Assembly (NCBI GenBank): GCA_027625915.1
Contig: JANTQA010000015.1
Span: forward strand, 7,903,001-7,967,000
Source: Anaeramoeba flamelloides
Lineage: Eukaryota; Metamonada; Anaeramoebidae
DNA: 64,000 nt
Reading direction: 5' to 3'
The notes below the pieces were generated by a model. That model saw only the letters and a list, made by a program, of their open reading frames with translations. It ran no database searches and had not been told where the DNA came from. Position numbers and translations under genes: made by a program. Positions 11,866 to 24,010 of this stretch are shown here, one piece after another; position 1 is the first letter of the stretch; every line of letters starts with the position of its first letter.

Positions 11866-14800
11866 ATGACCAAAAAGAAATCTAAAAAACAAAATACTAA
11901 TGATCTCCACCCTGTTCCAGCCTTTATTACAGCCCATCCATGGATAACAATAATAATTGTCATATTAATTGGAAGCGCTATGGTTGTTACTGATGCCTTT
12001 CTTGGAATTGATTTGGATACGACAGTAATATTTTCTTTCTCTCTCTTGGATTTTTTATTTGCTTTCTTTTGAACTAAAAAATTGAATAACAAAAAAAGCA
12101 AAAAAAAAAATAATTTTTTGTTGTTTTCTCACCAAAAAATAAAAAAACATAAAATCTCTTACAAAAAACATACTAATTTCTCTAATTCTCTTAAAATAAT
12201 AATAACAATAATCCACTAACCTTTCCACACATATAATATTCTCATAATACTGCTCTGAAAAAATCAACTTTATAGATCAAAAATTTTGTTGTTAGATCGG
12301 GTGATACTGCTAATCAAGTCGAGGGAATCTTGACAGCAATTGAGGACGAAGTGTATTTCGATAAGGTAACTTGGGACAGTTCAAACGATGTGCAGGTGCA
12401 ACAAACGCAGGTCTCAGGGTATATCCAGTTATACTATGAATGTATTGATTGTGATAATTTAATCACATCGAAACAACTTGAGCGAATTTACAATTTTGAA
12501 CAAAAACTTATAAATGATGAGGACTATACAAAATATTGTTTAAAAAGCACCACTGGTGATTGCTACCCAGGAAGCACAATCACATCATTTTTTTATCAAG
12601 ACGGGAAGCAAGTTGAGGATATTGAGGCATCAGCAAACGTTTTATATAATTACCCTGGCAGAACATCAACTTATCTCCGAGATGAGCGATGTGATACAGG
12701 CTTTGACGATGTCGATTTCAAATCAAAATATGTTTCTTCTATATATTACTTTGGCTTCCCTTTGGAAGATCATGAAAACGTGAATGATGAGATTGATGAG
12801 CAAAACGACAAATTGGAAGAATGGGTAACAGATTTAATCCCAGACCTTGCTGATGATGCTAAAGAAGACGATTTTGAGATCATCTATTTAGGTAAATAAA
12901 TTCTTTCCCTTCTTATATTTGCCATATTCATGTTTTTTTCAATCACCCACATTGGTGTTACAGTATAGGGACCAACTCTTTCACTTTCTCCAAATGGCCA
13001 ATTTTCTTCAATTTTTTTTTTTTTTTTTTTCAAAAGTTGATATTTTTTACAATTTTCAAAACCCATTATTAAAATATATTCCTATTAATAACAACTCTTC
13101 ACAAACTAATAGGAAATGGAGTCATGTCCATGGCAATTATTGATATCGTTATTCACGATATTGGCTTATTAGGATGTTCAATTGCTTTTGTTTGGCTTTA
13201 CACACGTTTCCATACAAGGTCTTCACTTTTAACCACTTTGGGGTTATTACATGTACTTTTATCTTTGCCAATGTCTTATTTTGTTTATACTGTCATCTTT
13301 TCAGTCGAAATCACATCAATTTTGAATTGTTTAACTTTGTTTATTATTCTTGGAATTGGTAAGACTTAAGACTTTTCTATTTTCTTTTCTTTTCTCTTAT
13401 TAAATATGCCAAATCTCGATTTGTAACGAAAAATGTTCATTTTTTAACAATTAACACTTTTATCTTTTCAAAAACACACCAAACCCAATTTCTGATATGA
13501 TTAGGTTGTGATGATATTTTCATTGTCTTAGATCATTGGAAGCAATCAAAAATCCGCGAGGAAAAAATCTCCAAAAACATCTACACACGAATGAATTGGA
13601 CTTGGAAGGAATCAGCCACGACAATGCTGATTACAACATGTACTGCCTCTGGCGCCTTTTTCGGGAACATTGCCTCAACAATCCCACCAATTCGCTATTT
13701 TGGTATCTTTACAGGCTTTGCCATTATTTTCAATTACTTGTTGGTTATCACATGGTTTCCAGCTATAATTGTTCTTTGGCACCGCAAAGGAGAAAAATCT
13801 ATTATTTATGATTTCCATACAGCCGACAAACTTTCCAAATTATTTAGGATCATCTTTAAGAAAAAGAGCAAAGAAGAGAACCATAGCAAAAAAGAAAATC
13901 AAGAATTCCAAGACCTCGAATTAAAAGACCAAAAGAAAAGCAAAAAGAAGAGCAAAAAGAAGAGCAAAGAAGAAACCAGCGAAACCAGTGAAACAAGCGA
14001 TACAAAATCTGTTTCTTCCACACGCAGTGGCAGTGACCACAGAGATGTCGAAGCAATTCAAACAAAAGCCAACAGGTCTAAGAAAGCCAAATCCAATCAA
14101 GGAGTTGACATTGATCAACTGCGGCCATTTGAAAGGTATTTTTATTCCATGCACGCACCCTTTATCAGGAAATTCCGCTATGTGATCATCGTTGTTTTTG
14201 TTGCGATGGCGATTGTCTTTTCGATCCAGGCATCCAAATTGGAGTCCGCTGACGAGGCAACAAATCTGTTTCCAGACGATCATTTTCTCTACCGCTCGCA
14301 AGAAGTCGCGAACTATTTTGAAGCAAACAATTATTTGCCAAACAGTTACTTCCAATGGGGGATCAAAGGTCTTGATCGCGAGGGTGTTGATCCTTTAGCC
14401 GTTGAGCATTTAGGTAAGGTCATATACAACGACGACTGGAAGCCCAATTTGAAGGCCTCCCAGGAATGGGTCATTGAGTTCTGCGAGAGGGCACGCGCAG
14501 AGTTCGATGGCAGCATTTTCCGCGAGGGGCAGGGCAATTGCTTTATGGAGGACTTCCGAGACTGGGTGACCGACGAGGCCCTCGCTGGCGGCACGTATAC
14601 ATTCCCCGTCGAAGAAGACGAATTCCAGCCATTATTAAATAGCTTCACAAACTGGGCACGAGGCGCCATTGTGGCAGCAGAGGTTGTCAACGCGCAGATG
14701 AGCCTGCCAACGTCCTACGAGAACGCAATTGGGTTCGATCGCGACACCGGCGAGCTCAAATACTATGCGGTGGAATTTAATATGGAAATGAGCAACACCG

Positions 14801-15780
14801 CAACGGCCCTGAAGCAAAGAGAGTTTTTTGATGAGATCGAAGAGTTTCTCGACACGATCAACAAAGAAGCCCCAGAAGGGATGGGCATGGCTTCAACGGT
14901 GTCATGGAGCTGGATGGAAATGCTTACAGACGAGACACTGATCAGTGTAGCGCTGGGGACAATCTTTGTCTCCGTTGGCGTCGCGTACTTGATCATTGTC
15001 ATTTCAACAGACAACATCATTTCAAGTTTCTTCGCCATTCTCTCCATTAGCGGCGTTGTCGTTACCATCGTTGGCATGATGGTTTCAATTGGCTGGAAAC
15101 TCGAGCTTGTAACGTCTGTCTGCCTTACAGTAATTGTCGGTATCAGTGTCGACTATGTTGTCCATTTCTGCCACGCCTATACCATTTCGAGCAAGGACAC
15201 CTCCTTTGCCAAGCTCCGAGACGCAATGACGAATTTGGGTATCTCGGTGACGGCTGCTGCAGTGACAACCCTGATCTCGACCTTTATCATGTTTTTTAAC
15301 TGGTCTCCCTTTTTCACAAAGTTCGGTCTTTTTATTTGGATGACAATCATCTCCAGTGCACTTTGGTCATTCTTTTTCTTCTTCACATTGCTTTTATATG
15401 GACCAACAGGAGATACAGGCAAGCTTTCTCTATATTTTAAAAGAGCATTTATGAAGAAAAGTTATCAAAAATATTTGGAGGAAAAAAAAAATAAACAAAT
15501 GGAGAACCAAAACGATCAACAAGACAGCGATAGTGAGGATGATTATGTTTCCACTGACAGTAAGCAATTGGATTCCGAAAATTTTGTTGACATTGAAAAA
15601 ATGCCCCATCCAGAATTACCAAAGAAATCAAAGAAATCAAAAAAGTCAACAAAATCAAACAAAAAGAAGAAGAAGAAGGATAGTGATGATAGAAAGGATG
15701 ATAGTGTATCTTCAAATAATACAAGGGATACATCATCTAATTCTGTGTCTTCATCAACTGAAGATTCCTCTTCAGATTAG
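11866..15780 (+). CDS. Dispatched/Patched-like RND-superfamily 12-TM transporter (4 exons)
   Basis: Spliced as 11866-12024, 12276-12891, 13113-13358 and 13505-15780, giving 1098 aa and ending in TAG. All introns are GT-AG (GTAATA, GTAAAT, GTAAGA; acceptors TATAG, AATAG, ATTAG) and all joins keep frame. TM1 (about residues 20-45) is followed by a large extracellular loop starting FVVRSGDTANQ. TM2-4 end in the RND signature GCDD (341-344), then TM5-6 and a Lys/Ser-rich cytosolic loop. TM7 (about 562-585) leads to a second extracellular domain and TM8-12, with GISVDYVVH at 886-894. The tail is acidic, Lys- and Ser-rich. Paired Asp-bearing motifs in TM4 and TM10 are typical of the Dispatched/Patched/NPC1 group, where proton or cation flux drives lipid movement. 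Specific substrate is unknown. GC content rises above 60% in parts of exon 4, unlike the flanks. Confidence 0.93.
12025..12275 (+). other. Intron 1 of the RND transporter gene
   Basis: 251 nt, phase 0, GTAATA...TATAG. The later AG at 12294-12295 would break frame with exon 1, so the TATAG acceptor is preferred. It restores ...LDTT|IKNFVVRSG, the expected conserved opening of the extracellular loop. The intron is T-rich with many stops. Confidence 0.85.
12892..13112 (+). other. Intron 2 of the RND transporter gene
   Basis: 221 nt, phase 1, GTAAAT...CTAATAG, with a run of about 18 T near 13011-13030. Joining gives YLGNGVMSMAIID, entering TM2. Confidence 0.85.
13359..13504 (+). other. Intron 3 of the RND transporter gene
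   Basis: 146 nt, phase 1, GTAAGA...ATGATTAG. It interrupts the conserved TM4 motif exactly at the Gly of GCDD (ILGIG|CDDIF). The quality of the restored motif is strong evidence for this splice. Confidence 0.9.
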
Positions 15781-16982
15781 AGGATAAATGCCACCCAACA
15801 ACCCATTTATTCTTCTTTATATTATCATTTTAATTTAATTTACTGAACAATAATTAACCATATTAATACTTTTTAATACGAATTTTTTAGAATTGTTTTC
15901 AATATTATATTTAATGATTGTGGATTATTGTTCTTAAATTATATTGAAATAAGTGTTTATCAAATAAAAATAGACAAGTTTTATTTTATGATTATTTTTT
16001 TTTTTTTTTTTTATTATATACAATCTTGTTATTTTAAGGGGGTAGAACATACTTGGAAAGAGGGCACATCATGATAAAGTATGAAGAACTTGAAAAAAAT
16101 GTGTTTTTTGTAAAAATATTTCATATTTGGAAATCTTATATATATATATATATATATCTTTAGTAGAAATTGTTTTATATTCAAAACGAAGAAAAAAAGA
16201 ATTAAAAAATATTGAGAGAAATTAAATTCATATTTGAAATATCAGCATTTCAAATGAAATATGTAATTTCTCCGCTGTTTGTAAACAAAATAAATTATAA
16301 ATACATGTTTTTTCTGTGAAATGGGCGCGGTTTTAATGGTCTAATACATGTGTTTAAAGGGTTTGAATCGATATTAGAAGAAAAAAAATATTTTGGAAAT
16401 TTCAAGATTAAAATCATTTTTTCTCCTTGAAAAATAAAAGAAAAAAAAAGTGTGTTGAATGGTAAAGATGATAAATAATGTTATTTATTTTTTTTTTTTT
16501 TACCAATTTCTTGTAAAATCTTTTCCATAATTTTTTTTTTTTTGTTTTTTAACTTTGTTTTTTGTTAATTTTTTCTTTTATTTATTGAACCTATAAACAA
16601 TTTGGAACTTGCCCGATTCCAAAAGATATTTTTTTTCTTAGAATCTAAATTGCTAATTTATCATAAATAATCAACAACTCTAAGAGGATCTTTGATCTCT
16701 GCTTTCAACAATAAAAAAAAAAAAAAAAAAAATATAAATAAACTTTTTATTAAGAATTCTTCCTAAAAGATCAACGTGTATTAAATTTATTAACAAAAAA
16801 TTAATTGTTGCATTATTTGTTAAATTTAAAATGGGAAAAAAAAAAAAAAATAGATTTGAAATAAATGGTAAATTTTCATAAACGTATAATCTGAATTATT
16901 TGGAAGCATTATCTTGGATCGAGTATGGTGTTGATAAATTAATAAACAATAAAATGAATCTGGGAAGCCAATAAATTGAAAC
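15781..16982. other. Convergent intergenic region (3' ends of two genes)
   Basis: Separates the RND gene (+) from the RCC1/BTB gene (-). It contains AATAAA-type words suitable as poly(A) signals on both strands (for example near 15963), a TA microsatellite (about 16138-16157) and a segment resembling 3140-3290. No gene was recognised. The short minus-strand frame at 16826-17023 overlaps the 3' end of the RCC1/BTB gene in another frame and is not supported. Confidence 0.7.
16138..16157. repeat. (TA)n microsatellite
   Basis: About ten TA units in the 3' flank of the RND gene. No further structure. Confidence 0.9.
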
Positions 16983-18971
16983 TTAAAGAATATTAAATTG
17001 ATTTTTAATTTTGTCCAATTCATAATTCAAATCACAATCTTCTGATAATTGATAGTATTCAATTGCATCTTTTAACTCTTCAACAATTAGTACTGGGTCA
17101 TCATCAGCAGTGAGTTCAATATTCTCAGTGTAGAAGAATTTTATTAGGATTTCAAGGCTTTCAATTGTTTTTCGAGAAAAATCTTTAACAGAGTTTGTTT
17201 CATTTTTAAGATTTTTGAACATTTCTCTAAACAACCCACTCCTTGCTGATAAAATGAATTTGTGAACAGGGATTTCTTCGTATTCATCGTCATCTTCATC
17301 GTCTTCGTCATCGTCTTCGTCATCAATTTTAACAAGTATAATAAAATCCTTTGAATCTTCGTCTTGGTACAATTTTAATAAATCCTGTTCAAATGTATCG
17401 AATTGATTTATATCAATTGTCATTTCTAATGAATTGAATATGCTTTGGATTCCTTTGGAATCTTTGATTTCGCCAAAATAGACCCACTCAAGAAAAGAGT
17501 TGATCTCTTCCTTGCTGAAAAGACCCTGTTGGAATGCCTTGTGAATTTTCTCTATTTTACAGCCAGTCCTAATTTCAAGAAGAGCTTTGTGTGCTTTTAT
17601 TTCAAATGGAAGGATACAGTCTGTGGCTTGCTTATTTTGAAACAAATTTTTCAAATCATTTTGGGCAGAGCCCACTTTATAAGGATGGTAAAGATAGGAT
17701 TCATAAAACCCACAATAGACCACAACTGATGGGTTGTTGAGATATACGTTTGGCATGGCAACCTTAGTCGGAGTTTTCCATTTTGAATTGTTAGAACCAA
17801 ACCCCCACATAAAGAATTCGTTATTTGCTGTTTTGAGACAAAACTGTTCTTTCCCAATCGACATTTCTTTGATTGTTTCGTTTTTCAATACCTCGATTTC
17901 AGTGAAACGAGAATGATCAATAAGGTGCCCATTTTCATCTTTTGAACCACACGAATAGAGTTTCCCATCCATCGTGAGGGCAAATGAGGTTGTTCTTCCC
18001 ATTTGAAGATCTTGGAGGTTAGAGACCTCAAATGGGAGTTCGGTGAGCTCGACAGGATGCATTTGATCCTTGAAATTGCCAGTCGACAAAAATGCCTGTG
18101 AATTAAGCCCGGTGGCAAACAATTTGTTGTCATTGGTCGCCCACATGGCTCCAATGGCGTCTGGGTTACAATATGCTTTCTTAATGTCCCTCGCTAGAAG
18201 TGTGGGCAGTTGTTTGTTACCTTGAGATCCTAATCCAAGCCTTCCTTTAAAATAAAAAATTCAATAAAGAGATTCAGGTTTGGTTCAAGTTAGCTCGTTG
18301 TGTTTTATTATTTTTTTTCTTTTCAATTTTTTTATCTTTTCTTATTTTTTTTCTTTTCTTTTCTTTTCTTATTTTTTTTCTTTTCTTTTTTTTTTATCTT
18401 TTCTTTTTTTTTTGTCAAAAATGAAATCAAAAAATAAAAAATTTAAAATCAAAAGTTAAACATAAATAGTATTAAAATTATTACCTTGGCCACCATAACC
18501 ATTTCCATAGAGCACCCCGCCTTTACAAACAAAATAATTGTTTATTGTTCCCATCACAAACGATTCAACAAACAAATTGTTTTTCTCAAAAAAATCACAA
18601 TGTCTGATCTTCTCGAAATTGGAATTGTTTGGATCTTCAAGTGGGATTTCTCCATATTGATTTTCTTTTGCTAAGGAATAAATTTTACCCGATTTCGTTA
18701 GCATAAGATAAGTGTACATACTACACCGAACATCAATTATTCTCTCGTTGGGTATTTGATATTCTTTGGGTATCCCTGAACTTGGAATAAACTCAAAATA
18801 CTGCTTTCCATTCTTGAGTTTGAAAATAAGTGTATTTCTTTTATAGTCATTGAGGATTTTAATCACTCTTGTCTTCTTGTCAATTTTTTCATATTTTGAC
18901 CAAACATTTTCCAATTCTTTAGACTTTGGATAATTCGTTTTGGAAGAAGAAAAAAAAACTTTGTGACTCAT
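16983..18971 (-). CDS. RCC1-like propeller protein with tandem BTB domains (2 exons)
   Basis: Exon 1 is 18971-18485 and exon 2 is 18244-16983, giving 582 aa with a TAA stop. The 240-nt intron starts GTAATA and ends TTTTAAAG; the join reads YGGQGRLGLGSQGNKQ, a typical RCC1-repeat loop. The first roughly 350 residues form degenerate RCC1 repeats (SGKIYSL, DGKLYSCGS, NEFFMWGFGSN). Residues about 358-440 resemble a worn first BTB domain (ATDCILPFEIKAHKALLEI). Residues about 460-560 form a better BTB domain with VHKFILSARSGLFREMF at 489-505 and an acidic Asp/Glu insert just before it. BTB proteins often act as cullin-3 adaptors, and propellers bind partners. A role in ubiquitin or small-GTPase signalling is family-based inference. 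Confidence 0.9.
18245..18484 (-). other. Intron of the RCC1/BTB gene
   Basis: 240 nt, phase 1. The sense strand is strikingly purine-rich, made of AAAAGAAAAG-type repeats (18300-18420 on the plus strand are T/C only for long runs). This polypurine tract lies near the middle of the intron, not at the acceptor. Confidence 0.85.
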
Positions 18972-20361
18972 TATGTGTGATTGGTGTTTTTGTCAACAAG
19001 GAAATAAAGATAAGAAGAAAAAAAATTAGAAAAAATGAAATGGGCTGAGAGAACAAAAGAGAAAAAATGATAGGATTTCAATTTGAACACTTTTGTCAAA
19101 AAAACTCTTTCACAAAGATCATTGTGTATGTAGACACTAAAAATTTTTGGTTTGTCAATTTATCGAAAATGAGAAAAAATTTTTTTGATTTTTTTTTGGT
19201 TTGTTTTGAAGAATCATAAAATACTCTTGAGTTGTTTTTGTACTTCAATTTCTTTAACATAAAATTTGAAAATCTGGTTTCAAAAACAATGGCAACAGTG
19301 ATCGGAGTTATTTTTCTAATTTCTGGGTTGGTAACAAAAAAAATTGACTCTGATCTTAAAGAACAGTCAAAATTGCACAACCATTCAAAAAGTAAAAACT
19401 TTTTTTTTCCATTTGCTGTTGACAAAAAAATGAAGGCCAAAAGGTTTAATCAACGTTTTAAAATAAAAAACATGTTTTTTTGTTCACAAAAACCTTTTCA
19501 TCAACCAACCAAGTAAACTTACAATAAATCCAAAGTAAACCTAGTAAGGGTTTCTAAAAGTTTTTCTATTAAAAAAAGAAATTCCAAAAATGAAGGATCA
19601 AATTGGAAAAATGTATCTCAAAAAATAGAGTAAATTTTTGGAAAAGTTTTGATATTTAAAAAAACAAAAAAAACTCTAAAAAGGAAAAACTGAGATAAAG
19701 AAAAATTGAATTCGGAATATCCTTCCTATTTTAAAATTAGACTGAAAATATGCAGGGGTTTACTTTCAAAATTGATTTGAACGTAGGTATACTATTTGGT
19801 TAGTGGCTGGATGTTCCATTGTAACAAGAAGAAAATAAGGCACGGATAGTATTTTGAAACAGGGATTTTAGTTGTTCAGATTACATTATTTTGATCATTG
19901 TATACTCCTATCATTTTCTATATTTCAATCTTTTGTTCAGAACTACGTTCCCGCCCTTGACAGTGTTGAATTTCTTGTGTTATTTCACTTTCTCTTCTCA
20001 AAAAGATTTTTCATTCTAAAGAAATTGGTCAAAAAAAAAAAAATAAACATTATTTGTATCCCCTACACGCAGAATGTTTTTCTTTATTTTTCAATGAGAA
20101 GGAAATTAAAAATAACAAAAAAAATAATTGCAAAAAAAGTACTTTTGGGGATTTTCAAGTGCAGTCCAAATTCAAGAAGATTTCAAACTTGGAAAAGTAA
20201 ATTTAAACATATTTAGTACAACCAGATGAATTTTTATGAGTTCAGTAAGTTGAAATGGAAATATTAAAATATTAAAAACAAATTTTGGCATGATCTAACA
20301 AGGTAAAAATATTTCAAGTTACAAATTGTGAAAATTTCTCATTTTTTCTCAAAGAAATTCT

Positions 20362-20870
20362 TAACTATCTTTCATAATAATTGGTACATTAAAAATCAAA
20401 TTTTAAATAAAAATATTTTTAATAATTGAAGTTATCTATTATAATATAAAAATTTAGATTTTAATATTCAATACTATACTCAAGAGATATTTATTTTTTG
20501 TCTAAAAATAAATGAAAGAAAAATAAAAAAAACTGTTAAAAAAAATTGGGCCATTTATTTTGAAAGAAGCATTACATGAAAAATAGAAAATTTAAAAAAG
20601 TAAAAAAAAAACATTTATCGATTCTCCTTCCATTTGAATAACTAAATCTAATCTCTTTTTTATATTTGAAACCAAATTTTGCATTAATTCATCTGTTACT
20701 TCTTTCAAAATTTTCATTTTCATTTTAACAAAACACTTTTGAAAAAATAAAAAAGAGAAAAAATGATTTATTTGCAAACTTTTCATTAAGAGAGGAAAAA
20801 CTTCAAAACGATACAAAAGCAATTCATTATTTAAATGTAAGGTTGGCAATTTATTATAAAATTTAGTTTA
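20362..20870. repeat. TIR element family R1, copy 2
   Basis: 509 bp with the same imperfect inverted ends as the copies at 723 and 43696. On the minus strand this copy keeps the longest open frame (20592-20849, 85 codons) containing KEVTDELMQNLVSN...RLDLVIQMEGESI. The other copies have small indels just upstream of that segment. See the finding on this ORF. Confidence 0.7.
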
Positions 20871-22226
20871 CTTTAACAAATATTACTTGGGTTGCAAAAC
20901 ACTTCCAAGGGTATTTTTCTACATTATTTCACTTTTTTACACTGAAAACATTGACCTTAAATTTATTAATATTTTGAGTTTTACGAAATTGTTAATAAAA
21001 TAATAAAAATATGAGATTACATAAATGTTACGTGTATATTAAAACAATTAGTTTATATGTTAATTGATTGCCATTTTACCTGTCAAAAAGTTAAATAGAT
21101 TAATATTATTTGTAGTTATGTAAAGGAGGTATTAATATTGTTGAATTTTAGATATTTTTCTGTCAAAATTATATATGAAAAGATAAATCAGTAAAAAAAA
21201 TTGATCTACAAGAAGTTTTTTATTTATATAAAATTCAAAAATATTAAATAAATATAAATACAATAATATTATACACTAAATTTGGAATTATAGGAAAAAA
21301 ATCTAGATTTATATATAATAAACTATTGAAATATTGTTAAAAATAGTTAAGAGGATTTTATTATAAAAATATTAGTAAAGAAATAAATTTAAGAAAATTA
21401 TCTAATTTAAAAACTCGAAAAAAATAGATTGTTCAAATAAGATAGTTAAATGTTCTTTCAATATTACATCATTATATATATATATATATATATATCAGTT
21501 ATATAACTAGAATATAAATTTTTTATCAAGTTTTAGATATTGAAGATCTCAAAATAAAAAACTTAAGGGTCATTTATAAAAATTCCACAATGTTTTGTGT
21601 CATGTGTCCATAGAGTGTATTTATTTAAGATACTCTTTAAACGGCATCTTATACATTTTCTATGATATTTTGTTGAAACCCCCCTTACCAATTTTCTCAG
21701 AATTATTTTTGATATTCAAGTGTATTTAATTTCAATTTTTACCTTTTGTATTAAAAAAATGGTACAATCTTAGATTTTTATTGCCTTTTTTATATACAAC
21801 AATTTTTATTCCCAGAACTGCTTTGATTTTTGAAAACAATCAAATTTAAGTAAGCTACATCAAAATACATATCTTATTTTTGTTTCGTTGTACCTTATTC
21901 AGGCAAAATTTTAATTTTTGATAAAAAATAAACAGGTTCAAACCATTGTTCACAAAAGATCTAAAGCGTACCCGACTATATACAATACTTTTATTTATTT
22001 TAACACTTTATTTAAAAGCTTGAAACTATTTTTTAAAATTAAATCAATAAATAAAAAGTTCATGTATATCTGAAAATAAAGAGAAATGTGATTTCCGAAT
22101 AGCATTAAGATATTTTTTTCTTCATCTTTTTTTTTTAGTTTTAACGGATTAAATTTCGTTTTACCCGTATATTTTCCAATATTTCAGTTTTTTTTTTGTT
22201 TTATAAAGTTTTTTAAATGATTACTA

Positions 22227-22418
22227 CAGTCAGTTCCACTTTAAAGCTCAAACTTTCAACAAAATCTAAAGAACCTAAAAATCTCAAATTAAAGTACAAA
22301 ATTTGAAATTTTTTTTTACAATTTATTTTATTAGAATCTGAATTTTGTGCCTTAATTTGAGATTTTAATTGTGCCTTAAATTTCCTTAAAGTTTGTGCCT
22401 TAAAAGTGGAACTGACTA
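22227..22418. mobile_element. Foldback MITE, CAGTCAGT family, copy B
   Basis: 192 bp, flanked by TA. It starts CAGTCAGTTCCACTTTAAAG and ends ...GTGGAACTGACTA, with the terminal base changed from G. Arms are more diverged than in copies A and C, so this looks older. A TATCTA/TATATA simple repeat follows immediately (about 22419-22455). Confidence 0.8.
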
Positions 22419-22439
22419 TATATATCTATATCTATATCT

Positions 22440-23060
22440 ATATATCTATATATAAATTCCAACAATTTGAATACATTTTAAAATTTTGAAAGAATAACAA
22501 TACCACACTTTACATAAAATTGGGAAATAATTTTGATTTTACATATTATTTCATTTTTTGTCTTTTTTGTTTTGTTTTAATTTCCCTTTTTTTACAGTTA
22601 CTTAATATGTTTTATTTGATCTGGATTTTTTTATAGTTGATAAAAGGTTAGTGTTGAGTTTTTTTAAATAGAAAAATCGCATACAATAGTTCAGTCATAT
22701 CTTATCTTTTGATTGATCAAAAATTTTTGGTGAAATTTCAACAAATTAGCCTATAAATTTTTTTTCCTCTTGTTCTATAATTTTGGACAATAATAATTTT
22801 ATTTTGGAAGTGTAATTATTTTTTTTCTTTTATTTGGTTAGTAATTATTACTTATAAAAACATTAATTCTTGGTAACTTAAATGTGTTTTTATATTACGT
22901 TTGGAAAAATAAAAAATATTGAGTATTTTTTTCCTATTTTTGAACTTTTCTGTGTCCAAATTTTTGAAACGTGGAATTTTCCCTTTTCACATAATTTATC
23001 ATTTAGAATTTTTTTTTTTAAAATTGAATTTTTTTTTTTGAGTCTTTAAAAACCAATCAA
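22440..23060. repeat. Dispersed repeat R6, copy 1 (second copy about 39530-40130)
   Basis: Shared landmarks in order are AATAACAATA, TTTACAT, TATTTCATTTTTTGT, CAGTTACTTAAT, GATCAA and CTGTGTCCAAATTTTT-like text. Both copies are in the same orientation. Copy 2 lies inside the TTAA-flanked element at 39298-40669, so copy 1 may be a remnant of a related element. Confidence 0.5.
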
Positions 23061-24010
23061 AACTTTAAGAAATTTACAATGTTTATTTTTTGTTAAAAAA
23101 AAATAAAAAACAAAAGTCATAGAAAATATTAGAAATAAGTTTGGAAGATTTTTTTTTAATGGTGTAGTATTTTTTAAAAAATAAAAGGAAATCTTTTCAA
23201 GATCTTTAATTTTTTTTTTTTTTTAAGTAATTTGATTTATGGAATGATATGTAACCTCATCTAAATAATTTATTAATTTGAGTCTTTTTTTGAAATAATA
23301 AATTCACAGGTTTCAAATATAAAAAGAAAAAAGAAAAGCATTTATTATATTAGAAATTAAGTCAGATCTTGAAAATTGAAAACATGATTGTTGGGTTTTA
23401 TTTCGAAAACCTTGATTTAGAAAGAATTTTTTTTTAGTGTGTTTTTATTTTTAAAGATTAATATTTCAATGCAAATCTCTGCAGATAAAACGTTTTGAAG
23501 TATAGGATATTCAAAAAATGAATATTTGATAGAAATTAATAAAAAAGTTACTTAATTAAATAGATAAATATTAAGTAATTTTTTTAAACTTTAAAGGTTT
23601 TAGAAAATTTTCAAATTATGAAAAAAAAAATATTATATAATGATTGTCTTATTCGAAATAACCCTTGAAACAATACAAATCATTTTTGTCAAAAAAAAAA
23701 AACTGATGTTAACTTTTGAGGATAAAATTTCTAAATTCAAAAATATCTTAAAGAGAATTTTATTTTGAAAAATCAAATTTTATCTTAGAACAAAAAACAC
23801 AATTTCTGAGTAAATTTTTTAAATGTCAGTAAAAATTTGATGATTAGAATCTACTCTTCTTAAGAAAATACAATTATTTTTCAATTTATCAAATATATAA
23901 GTTTTTTTGTTAACTAAAATAAATATCTCAAAATTAAGTAACAAAATAGTAGTTATATTTATTTTCTTGGTAAGAAAGACTTTTATTGTAGAATAATGAT
24001 GGAACTGGTA

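Noticed and set aside
12294-12295. Alternative acceptor AG (GTTGTTAG) for RND exon 2
   Set aside because: It would leave exon 2 out of frame with exon 1; the upstream TATAG acceptor keeps phase and gives the conserved FVVRSGD motif.
13856-15736. Several minus-strand frames of 60-144 codons over the RND gene
   Set aside because: They are antisense shadows of the well-supported transporter exon, caused by its higher GC content.
19096-19516. Overlapping opposite-strand frames of 94-114 codons
   Set aside because: The overlap is antisense, hydrophobic runs come from T tracts, and nothing recognisable is encoded.
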